A stretch of 60,133 nt of DNA from Candidatus Woesearchaeota archaeon. Lineage in GTDB: Archaea; Nanobdellota; Nanobdellia; SCGC-AAA011-G17; GW2011-AR18. The position numbers and the translations under genes are program-made. Each line of letters starts with the position of its first letter. Position 1 is the stretch's first letter. This document shows, piece after piece, positions 38,014 to 44,536 of this stretch. The DNA is taken from NCBI GenBank assembly GCA_018302105.1, contig JAGWAD010000009.1:1-60133 (forward strand), in the 5' to 3' direction. Under the pieces are notes generated by a model. The model was not told the origin of the DNA and searched no databases. It saw only the letters and a program-made list of their open reading frames with translations.

Positions 38014-38420
38014 TGAATAATAGAGACATGGGAAAACTAAGATGGGGAGTTGCCCATATCTATTCTAGTTATAATAATACTGTAATTCATATAACTGATA
38101 TTTCTGGTGCAGAAACTTTAGGAATGGCTTCTGGTGGCATGGTTGTTAAAGCTCATAGGTTAGAAAGTTCTCCAACTGCAGCTATGAATGCTGTTAGAAT
38201 TGCTGCTGAACAAGCTAAAGAAAAAGGAGTAAATGCTTTACATATAAAAGTAAGAGCTCCTGGTGGAAGCAATGGGCCTACTAGTACTGGACCTGGTGCA
38301 AATGCTGCTGTAAGAGCATTATCAAGAGCTGGATTTAGAATTGGGATAATTGAAGATGTTACTGCTTTTCCAACTGATACTTGTAGAAGAAAGGGTGGCC
38401 GGCGTGGGCGTCGTGTATAG
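38010..38420 (+). CDS. rps11: Small-subunit ribosomal protein uS11
   Basis: The 136-residue protein matches uS11: [74 protein letters not shown], ending in GGRRGRRV. It lies on the platform near the mRNA exit and E site. The ATG overlaps the uS4 stop (ATGA). In many archaea rpo3 follows here; instead the run ends with a convergent gene 26 bases on. Confidence 0.97.
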   Translation: MMNNRDMGKLRWGVAHIYSSYNNTVIHITDISGAETLGMASGGMVVKAHRLESSPTAAMNAVRIAAEQAKEKGVNALHIKVRAPGGSNGPTSTGPGANAAVRALSRAGFRIGIIEDVTAFPTDTCRRKGGRRGRRV

Positions 38421-38446
38421 TATGATATATATTTTATAATATATAC

Positions 38447-38719
38447 TTATTTTTCTAAGAATTTATTTGCTTTTTCTTTATCAACTATTCCATAAATTTT
38501 TGTTTTAGCATAACCACCACGGATTAATATTTTTTCTTCTATTTTTTTGACTATTCTTAAAATTGTTAATGACTTAATTAGTTTCTGTTTTTTATTTATA
38601 TGAGTCCTTATTGTAGCATTTTTTATACAAAGCTTACAAGCTAATTCATTTATACTTTTGGGTTTTTCTAACAAGGATTTTACGATAAGTTTTTTTGTTT
38701 CACCTTTCTTTGTGACCAA
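38447..38719 (-). pseudogene. Winged-helix segment, probably the frameshifted C-terminus of the LAGLIDADG gene
   Basis: The 90 residues have an HTH pattern: TKKLIVKSLLEKPKSINELACKLCIKNATIRTHINKKQKL, with a basic tail. The only usable start is TTG at 38719, inside the end of the 38680-39654 frame, which it overlaps by 40 bases in another frame. A one-base shift would add it to that protein, and LAGLIDADG proteins with a C-terminal HTH are known. It could instead be a small separate regulator, so I call it broken with moderate confidence. Confidence 0.5.
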
Positions 38720-39654
38720 GTTCTTGTTTTTCTTTTATATAAAAGTTCAAAATTAATTTGTTTATAATCTATTGGTAATGGATTTATTGACTCATATAAC
38801 AATTGAAAACTAGTTGGATTGATCTCTATGATCCATGATTTAGTATTTACATATTTTTTATTTACTTTTTTAAATTCTATAGACCTAAATCTATGACGAA
38901 GATTATTTAGTTTATAAAAAACAGAGACTACTTCATAAATATCCTTGACAAACTCTTCATTATCTCCAAGTTCTATTCTTATTTTATCTTCTATATAACC
39001 TTCATTAATTATCATTGCTTTAATAAATTCATCTAATAATTCCTTATTTTCTTTAACTAATATTTTGAATTTGTTTGATAGAGTAACTTTCAATGATCTG
39101 AAATCATTAATTTCCAATAATTTGGAAGCAATAAACGCTATTGTATAAGAAAAATATAATTGTTCTTCTTTTTCTATAAAATTAATTGGAACTTCGCCAA
39201 AATTATTTAATCTCATTTTATGATATTCTAATAAACTTGTTTCATGCACATAAAAATAATTTCCTTTTTTATACCTATATGAACCATCAAACATTAAATG
39301 TGATGCTACATAGATTATATCTTTTAAATTAAATGGAAATCTAGGGTTTTTTATTATAGTTCCGTCTTCATGATTTCCTATATTTTCAATGTTATTTTCA
39401 ATCTCTTCTTCAGAAATATCTGCAAATTTTCTTAAAATCTCCAATTCTTTTATTGTAAATCTAATTTCTTGATTAAATAATCTTTGAGCATGATATTTTG
39501 GGCATTTTAATAATACATAATTACAGTTTTTATATTTTGAACATAATTTAGATTGAATAATTGAAAATAATTTTTTGTGTTCTTCTTCTTTTAATTCTAT
39601 AAATAAATCTTCTGGCATTTCCCAATAATGAATTTTTAGTTTATTTTCAGTCAA
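38680..39654 (-). CDS. Free-standing LAGLIDADG-like protein (likely degenerate homing endonuclease)
   Basis: The 324-residue protein has an N-terminal part with Cys/His residues (SKLCSKYKNCNYVLLKCPKYHAQRL). Two LAGLIDADG-type motifs follow: DIIYVASHLMFDGSYRYKKGNYFYV (about residue 110) and LLDEFIKAMIINEGYIEDKIRIEL (about 207), each with the acidic residue and following strand. The second motif has N-E-G in place of D-x-E/D-G. Free-standing copies usually spread as selfish DNA or act on introns. It lies just past the uS11 gene and continues, out of frame, into an HTH segment at 38447. Confidence 0.65.
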   Translation of the reverse strand: MTENKLKIHYWEMPEDLFIELKEEEHKKLFSIIQSKLCSKYKNCNYVLLKCPKYHAQRLFNQEIRFTIKELEILRKFADISEEEIENNIENIGNHEDGTIIKNPRFPFNLKDIIYVASHLMFDGSYRYKKGNYFYVHETSLLEYHKMRLNNFGEVPINFIEKEEQLYFSYTIAFIASKLLEINDFRSLKVTLSNKFKILVKENKELLDEFIKAMIINEGYIEDKIRIELGDNEEFVKDIYEVVSVFYKLNNLRHRFRSIEFKKVNKKYVNTKSWIIEINPTSFQLLYESINPLPIDYKQINFELLYKRKTRTWSQRKVKQKNLS

Positions 39655-39760
39655 TTTAAATATTATATATTTTTAAACTTAAAAAGCGTTTGGAAGAATA
39701 TTTCCAAAATTATGAAAAGTTTTTACAATAGAAATATTTACATTATTAATAGAAAATTTT

Positions 39761-40705
39761 TTAAGTTTCAGATTTATTTAACATATTATAAGATTTATTC
39801 AATATTCTTAAAATTTCTTGAATATCTGAAAAATTTGATATTATTTTATAAAATTCTTTATCATAAGCTGCAAGCCATTCTCTAGCTTCATTTTTTAATA
39901 ATTGTTCTTTATCAAATGAGAAACGGAAAATATCTTCTGTTCTTATATGCAATTTATAATATGAATCACTGTAATTTCCTTTTTTATATCCAAACATTCT
40001 TGGTGAGAATTCGTGTCTTGGATTTTTTGGAGTTTCTCCCCAAGTTCCAACACTTTTTGTTTTTTCTTCAAATCCATGTGGGAATTGAATTTCCATATTT
40101 GGGGTTATTATGTGAAATCCAGGTAATGTTATTTTATAATAGGCTTCCATTTGATGTTGTTTGAAATTATTTTTTCCCCATTGATCTAGATTACTTTCTG
40201 GTTTTCTTTCTGCAATTTCTTCTAGCTTTTTTAAAATATTTCTTTCTTTTTCTCTTATTTTTTCTAAATATTTTTCAATATTCATTTTATATGCATTTTC
40301 TAAATATGCTGTTGTTCCATTGAAGGTGTATCCAAATCTTCTTTTATCTTCATGTGCATAGAAAAATAATCTTATGTCTTCATCATTTATTTGTTCTCTT
40401 ATTTTTGCTGTATTTTCTGGAATTTCATATGGCTGTAAAAATATTAATTCTCTTAGTTTCCTTCTATCTTCATTATTTATTATAAATTCTCCATCATGAG
40501 AACTAATCAAATTTACAATTCTAGAATCGTCATTTTTTAATTCATTTTCAATGCCTTTTTGTTTTAACCCATGATATAATCTTCCGATTGCTTGTTCTGA
40601 TGCAATATATAAATCATTATCTCTTTGGAAATATACTGGACTTTCTTTACTAATGTCTTTAATAAATTTAGATACAAAATCCACTATCATAGAATTTAAA
40701 TTCAT
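39761..40705 (-). CDS. Hypothetical protein
   Basis: I do not recognise this 314-residue protein. It has helical N- and C-terminal parts around a beta-rich middle (AYYKITLPGFHIITPNMEIQFPHGFEEKTKSVGTWGETPKNPRHEFSPRMFGYKKGNYSDSYYKLHI). There is no signal or membrane segment. Repeat copy 4 lies 45 bases upstream of its start. Confidence 0.6.
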   Translation of the reverse strand: MNLNSMIVDFVSKFIKDISKESPVYFQRDNDLYIASEQAIGRLYHGLKQKGIENELKNDDSRIVNLISSHDGEFIINNEDRRKLRELIFLQPYEIPENTAKIREQINDEDIRLFFYAHEDKRRFGYTFNGTTAYLENAYKMNIEKYLEKIREKERNILKKLEEIAERKPESNLDQWGKNNFKQHQMEAYYKITLPGFHIITPNMEIQFPHGFEEKTKSVGTWGETPKNPRHEFSPRMFGYKKGNYSDSYYKLHIRTEDIFRFSFDKEQLLKNEAREWLAAYDKEFYKIISNFSDIQEILRILNKSYNMLNKSET

Positions 40706-40749
40706 GCTTATTATATTTAAGAATTATTCTTTAAAAAAATGTATTTTTG

Positions 40750-40827
40750 ATATAGTCAATCAACAAAGTGATGAGATATTTTTTATGTTTATTGATTGAC
40801 TGACAGCAATTCATTTGGTTGCTATAT
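40750..40827 (-). repeat. Two-hairpin intergenic repeat, copy 4 (inverted)
   Basis: On the minus strand it reads ATAGCAACCAAATGAATTGCTGTC, then AGTCAATCAATAAACATAAA, then CACTTTGTTGATTGACTATA. The first stem is a shorter AGCAA/TTGCT. The second is TCAATCAA/TTGATTGA, where both arms differ from copy 3 and still pair perfectly. It lies between the divergent genes at 39761 and 40873. Confidence 0.78.
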
Positions 40828-40872
40828 TTTAAAATCCAGTAGTTTTATATATTAATTCTTTATTAAAAATTT

Positions 40873-41034
40873 ATGGCAGATAATAAAATAAATTTACCAA
40901 GTTCTGGTGGCGGCATTTTAAGATATTTTGAAGATGTTAAAAGTACGAAATTAGAAATGAAACCTATGATTGTTTTAATAATAATTATTGCTGTAGTTGT
41001 TATAGAATTATATTTGTATAAATTTGGCTTATAA
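40873..41034 (+). CDS. Preprotein translocase Sec61-beta subunit
   Basis: The 53-residue protein reads MADNKINLPSSGGGILRYFEDVKS, with a TKLEMKP loop and one membrane helix (MIVLIIIIAVVVIELYLYKF). The S-S-G-G-G-I-L-R-Y-F motif is the signature of archaeal SecG/Sec61-beta, a tail-anchored subunit of the SecYE channel. Length and placement fit. Its stop abuts the end of the convergent 41035 gene. Confidence 0.88.
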   Translation: MADNKINLPSSGGGILRYFEDVKSTKLEMKPMIVLIIIIAVVVIELYLYKFGL

Positions 41035-41436
41035 TTATAAGGTATTATTTTTTTGATATAATATTTCTTGCATTGTACTTACTTGCGAAAATAATTTCAT
41101 ATATTCATTTGCAGTTTTTGTTTTATTCAAAATATTTAATCTATTATCTAACATAATAAATCTTTTTGGTAATTTTTCCTTTAATTCTTCTTCGTTTTTT
41201 AAATTAACTATTGTTATTCCGCCTAAAATGCCATCTTGGTCATCATCTTTTGGAACTTTTGAAGTTTTTACTGTTTTTATTATTTTATTTATTATTGATT
41301 CAAACTCTTCATCTATTTTTGCATTCATAATTAAAGGAGAATCATTTGTGAACTTAATTGTTAATTCCATCTCTCCTGATTTTGAATTTACTTTTGTAAG
41401 AATTATTTCAGATACCTCTAAATTTTTAACTATCAT
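41035..41436 (-). CDS. Hypothetical protein
   Basis: The 133-residue soluble protein has a beta-rich N-terminal half (VKNLEVSEIILTKVNSKSGEMELTIKFTNDSPLIMNAKID) with an acidic loop, KDDDQDGILGGITIVNL, and a helical C-terminal half. No family is recognised. It is followed divergently by the 41529 acetyltransferase. Confidence 0.5.
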   Translation of the reverse strand: MIVKNLEVSEIILTKVNSKSGEMELTIKFTNDSPLIMNAKIDEEFESIINKIIKTVKTSKVPKDDDQDGILGGITIVNLKNEEELKEKLPKRFIMLDNRLNILNKTKTANEYMKLFSQVSTMQEILYQKNNTL

Positions 41437-41528
41437 GGTAATTTGTGATTGTAATTTATTTAAATAAATTTCTATGCTGTAGAATTATTTTTCGATATGT
41501 TTATATTCTAAGATTTTATTTAAATTCT

Positions 41529-42086
41529 ATGGGTGATTTGTCAATTGTCTGCTTAAGAGAGAAAGATATTCCTAAATTGCTTCCCTTAATACGAAGGATT
41601 TATCCTAAGGAAAATTCAATTTTTAAAAATGATAATTTACTTTTAAATTGGGTTATTAAAAGCGGAAATTATCCATCTGCGCAATGGTATGCTGCTAAAA
41701 TTAAAGATGAAATTGTGGGTTTTACTAGATGGTATCTTTATGATACTTCCGAGGATAAAATTTTACTAATGCTTTCATGGACTGCAGTTAAAAAGGAATA
41801 TGAAAGCAAATATATTAGTACTAAACTTCTTAATGATTCTTATTTGAAAGTAAGGTCTTACTGGAAAAAGAAAGGATTAAATGTTGCTGGTGTTTGGGTG
41901 GAAACTGATACTTGGAATATAAAGGCTAGACATTTTTATAAACATTTTTTATCTTCTATTGGATTTAATGTTAAGAAAAAAATAGTTTCTAATTTATGGG
42001 GAAAAGAAGGAGTAGTTTTTATTTTTGGTGTGACTAAATCTTTCTTGAAAAGACAAAAGAGTCTTCATTATCCCAGTTCTTTTTAA
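41529..42086 (+). CDS. GNAT-family N-acetyltransferase
   Basis: The ATG at 41529 gives 185 residues: DLSIVCLREKDIPKLLPLIRRIYPKE, IKDEIVGFTRWYLYDTSEDKILLMLSWTAVKKEYESKYISTKLLNDSYLKVRSYWKKKGLNVAGVWVETDTWNIKARHFYKHFLSSIGF. This is the GNAT order of N-terminal strand-helix, acetyl-CoA loop and the N-x-x-A-x-x-F-Y segment. The upstream in-frame extension to 41445 overlaps the AT-rich promoter and is rejected. The acceptor is unknown. Its 3' end overlaps the next, convergent acetyltransferase by 53 bases. Confidence 0.7.
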   Translation: MGDLSIVCLREKDIPKLLPLIRRIYPKENSIFKNDNLLLNWVIKSGNYPSAQWYAAKIKDEIVGFTRWYLYDTSEDKILLMLSWTAVKKEYESKYISTKLLNDSYLKVRSYWKKKGLNVAGVWVETDTWNIKARHFYKHFLSSIGFNVKKKIVSNLWGKEGVVFIFGVTKSFLKRQKSLHYPSSF

Positions 42087-42381
42087 TATAACCACATTTT
42101 TTAAATTTATTTTTTATGTGAAATAATATAGACACCTTATTTTTTATATCGCAATCACTAATAATTCCTTTTAATCCTTCCTTTTTACCAATTTTAATCA
42201 TTTTTTCAAGTAATCTTTTACCTATCATCTTTCTTTGATACCTTTTTTCAACATGAATATCTTGCAAGTGTATTTTATTCCAAAGTTGATCCCAAATTAA
42301 AAATGCATTAACTTTGTTATCTATTATTGCAACAAGCCCATGATTTTCTTTTATGCATTTTTTAATGTGCTTTTTTCCCAA
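42034..42381 (-). CDS. GNAT-family N-acetyltransferase with no clear start codon
   Basis: The frame from TTG 42381 gives 115 residues with HGLVAIIDNKVNAFLIWDQLW, HLQDIHVEKRYQRKMIGKRLLEKMIKIGKKEGLKGIISDCD (acetyl-CoA pyrophosphate loop R-K-M-I-G-K-R-L) and a C-terminal strand. The open frame extends to 42480 and encodes further GNAT-like sequence (SYRLRIIKKEDLDDCIKLS and PNWWEKNRIL), but has no ATG, GTG or TTG before the TAA at 42481-42483. Either the true start is a non-standard codon (in-frame ATA codons near 42462), or the N-terminus has decayed. The TATA-like ATATTTAAATAAC sits at leaderless distance from those codons. Confidence 0.6.
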   Translation of the reverse strand: MGKKHIKKCIKENHGLVAIIDNKVNAFLIWDQLWNKIHLQDIHVEKRYQRKMIGKRLLEKMIKIGKKEGLKGIISDCDIKNKVSILFHIKNKFKKCGYIKKNWDNEDSFVFSRKI

Positions 42382-42480
42382 AATTCTATTTTTTTCCCAC
42401 CAATTTGGCCAAGAATCTCTGCTTAATTTTATACAATCATCTAAATCTTCTTTTTTTATTATCCTTAATCTATATGATTT

Positions 42481-42748
42481 TTAATTGATTGTTATTTAAA
42501 TATATTCCTAAGACTTTTTTAGCTTAGAAATTATTTTATTTGTATCTAGGCTGAAATTAATAAATAATAAAATTATAATACTTTGTAAATTCTTAGGTTA
42601 AAATGATTTATATATAGCATAAGCCATTAATTTTTTTCAAGATAAATCATTTCTCTTTGTATTTTTATAAATTTTTGGGTAAATATTAAGTCCTTAACTA
42701 TAGATATTAAGTTATCTCCCTTAAAGACAATTATTTTTATTTAATATT
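42481..42748. other. Intergenic region between acetyltransferase and RNase P RNA
   Basis: The 268 bases hold no supportable ORF. It contains the promoter of the 42034 gene, a fragment resembling the first half of the two-hairpin repeat (TAAATTCTTAGG then TTAAAATGATTT, about 42589-42610), and an 11-base inverted repeat (42601-42611 AAATGATTTAT, 42642-42652 ATAAATCATTT). That inverted repeat is about 97 bases past the RNase P RNA 3' end and could assist its termination or processing. Confidence 0.4.
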
Positions 42749-43177
42749 GTAGGCAAGGAATAAGCCACCTTTTGTAAAAGCCAAACGTAAACGTGTTGTC
42801 GTAAGACCTAAGTCATGTGACGTGCGTTGCCGCGATGCTTTTTCTTAACATTCTACTAAGCGCATATTTCGGTTAAGCGAATTTCGTTAATCCGACCTTC
42901 TGCTTGCACTGTTCAGGTCTTTCGTTTCATCGTATCCAATAGAGACGTCAGCAAGTTAACTCAGCAACAATTTCTTGTGCCTTCTTTGTATCATTCCAAT
43001 TCTATTGGCCGTGTCGTTTCTATAAAGTTGCCTTCCCTTTCAGGAACCCTTATGGGCAAACCCGAATATCGGTAGACGACAAGCGCCTAAGTGGGCGGAC
43101 TTTCCTCACAACCCGCAACAATTTGTCGCTTATGACTTCCTTGTTGATTGGGTGCGTTTGCTAAGTTCCTTACCTAC
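42749..43177 (-). ncRNA. rnpB: RNase P RNA
   Basis: The minus strand has the conserved-region-I sequence GTGAGGAAAGTCCGC (43109-43095). It also has complementary ends that form P1: GTAGGTAAGGAACTTAGC (5') with GCTTATTCCTTGCCTAC (3', 42765-42749). The 429-base span and its GC content, clearly above the surrounding DNA, fit a catalytic RNA that removes the 5' leader of pre-tRNAs. The exact ends are set by P1. TTTATAAA at 43200-43207 is 23 bases upstream of the 5' end. It is not interrupted by coding sequence. Confidence 0.93.
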
Positions 43178-43199
43178 AAAGAAAATTAAGAGTAAAAAG

Positions 43200-43207
43200 T
43201 TTATAAA
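43200..43207 (-). promoter_or_regulatory. TATA box of the RNase P RNA gene
   Basis: TTTATAAA lies 23 bases upstream of the first P1 base of RNase P RNA on the minus strand, at the normal archaeal TATA distance. The element is flanked by A-rich DNA that could hold the BRE. Confidence 0.6.
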
Positions 43208-43283
43208 CCTTTTGAAGATTATTTTGTATATAAAATCATTGAAAAATTTAATAAAATATAATATTATTGGGTCATAAAGGTTT

Positions 43284-43431
43284 TTGTTTGAAGATTCTCT
43301 TCAAACAACGGCTGATGATGTAGAAAATATTTTTTTAACAAAAATATATCGAAGAGCCAGACCATGAAAATAACATCGTAAAAATCTATAACATCGTAAA
43401 AATCTATCAACCGAAGATTAAAGAGAATCTT
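43284..43431. ncRNA. 97-base duplicated sequence, copy 2, as a hairpin-closed candidate ncRNA upstream of RNase P RNA
   Basis: Bases 43293-43389 are identical to 25747-25843. Here the sequence is framed by an 11-base perfect inverted repeat (AAGATTCTCTT, 43291-43301; AAGAGAATCTT, 43421-43431), so it could fold closed. A second inverted repeat, TTGTTTGAAGA/TCTTCAAACAA (43284-43308), competes at the 5' end. Inside, the 18-base unit AACATCGTAAAAATCTAT is tandemly duplicated (43372-43407), absent from copy 1. AT-rich AAAATATAATATT (about 43252-43264) is at promoter distance for plus-strand transcription. The function and strand are unknown. The remaining DNA to 43534 shows no gene. Confidence 0.6.
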
Positions 43432-43534
43432 GTTTGAAAATTTAAATAAAACAAACCTAAAATTTATAGAAACAAAAAATTTTATTTCTAGTGTTGTTTT
43501 ACTTAAATATTAGAAAATAAATAAGTGAAAATAT

Positions 43535-43948
43535 TTACATTTCCTTTATTATATCTTTACACATTTTCTGCCAGGCTTCCCAACCTTTTTTAGGCAATAT
43601 TCCTAAATCTATTTTTGATGAATCATTTTTTGAATATATTGTAAACCTATATTCCCAGATTAGGTATGTTCCAGGCCCAGTTTCTAAAATATTGAATTTT
43701 AAATTTTCTGTATTTAATAATCTTGGATTGTTTCTTAATATTCCAAGAAGTTTATCTGGATTTTCTTCATATTGGCACATTATGTCTATGTCTCTATAAT
43801 CTTGTCTTTTTTGTAAAATACTTCCAATTAGATAAGTGATTAATCCTTCTCCCCTTAAGAATTCAAAAACTCTTCTTACTGAAGCCCTATCGTTTATCTT
43901 AAGGTAATTTTCTATTTTGGTAAAATCTGAGATTTCTAATTCATTCAT
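43535..43948 (-). CDS. Nucleotidyltransferase-fold protein
   Basis: The 137-residue protein has a helical N-terminus followed by YLIGSILQKRQDYRDIDIMCQYEENPDKLLGIL. The G-S and D-x-D pattern is the core of the DNA polymerase beta-like minimal nucleotidyltransferase fold, and KIDLGI later could give the third Asp. Such proteins transfer nucleotides to proteins or tRNA, as antitoxins or kanamycin-type transferases. No HEPN gene is next to it, unlike the pair at 59060. Weak in detail but the fold is recognisable. Confidence 0.6.
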   Translation of the reverse strand: MNELEISDFTKIENYLKINDRASVRRVFEFLRGEGLITYLIGSILQKRQDYRDIDIMCQYEENPDKLLGILRNNPRLLNTENLKFNILETGPGTYLIWEYRFTIYSKNDSSKIDLGILPKKGWEAWQKMCKDIIKEM

Positions 43949-44025
43949 GTATTTATTAATATGGTAACTTAATTAAATCTTTCTAAATTGAAAATATTTA
44001 TAACTCAATCTTATTTTCTTATTAT

Positions 44026-44520
44026 ATGAAACCTAGTATTTTTAGAACTTTGATTGATTATGAACATAGGAAATGGTTAGGAGAATCCTTAGGTTTATCT
44101 TCTTTTACATACAATGGTATTGACTTAATTGACAATAAATTTGGTGTTGAAATCAAAAGTAGGTACAGAGAATATTCTTTAAATTTTGCAGTCCATAGTT
44201 ATCAAATTGACTATTTTAAAAATATAAACAATGATCTAAAATTATTTTGGGCCTTTTTACTTTATGATTTAAAGATGCCTATTAAAAAAATAAATAGAAA
44301 GAGAATAAAAGATTTAATATTTAACAGAGAAGCTTGGATTTTCGATTGGGAATGGATTAATCAATTTGAAATTTCTGATGTAAAAACCGGACCATATATT
44401 TATGTTGGTAAAAGAAATTTTCCAGATAATAATTATTTTAATAAATTTGAGAAAGGAAATGGAATAATTTATTTACCAAAAAATTCTGTTTTAGAAAGTA
44501 GGTTAAATTTAAATATCTAA
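44026..44520 (+). CDS. PD-(D/E)XK-like nuclease-fold protein
   Basis: The 164-residue protein has GIDLIDNKFGVEIKSRYREYSLNFAVHSYQIDYF, in which an Asp, then V-E-I-K, matches the D...E-x-K pattern of PD-(D/E)XK nucleases. WAFLLYDLKM and WEWINQF follow as core elements. It could be a restriction-like or DNA-repair nuclease, or an inactive fold. No methyltransferase is nearby. It ends one base before the first possible AlaRS start codon, so it may share a transcript with alaS. Confidence 0.5.
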   Translation: MKPSIFRTLIDYEHRKWLGESLGLSSFTYNGIDLIDNKFGVEIKSRYREYSLNFAVHSYQIDYFKNINNDLKLFWAFLLYDLKMPIKKINRKRIKDLIFNREAWIFDWEWINQFEISDVKTGPYIYVGKRNFPDNNYFNKFEKGNGIIYLPKNSVLESRLNLNI

Positions 44521-44536
44521 TTTGTTACTAATTTTC

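Noticed and set aside
41445-41528. N-terminal extension of the 41529 acetyltransferase (MIVIYLNKFLCCRIIFRYVYIL...)
   Set aside because: The segment spans the AT-rich promoter region and is not like a GNAT N-terminus, which begins cleanly at MGDLSIV.
43284-43431. The 97-base element considered as a tRNA, SRP RNA or H/ACA RNA
   Set aside because: No T arm or acceptor stem, none of the SRP Alu/S-domain motifs and no terminal ACA box at the expected place could be found.
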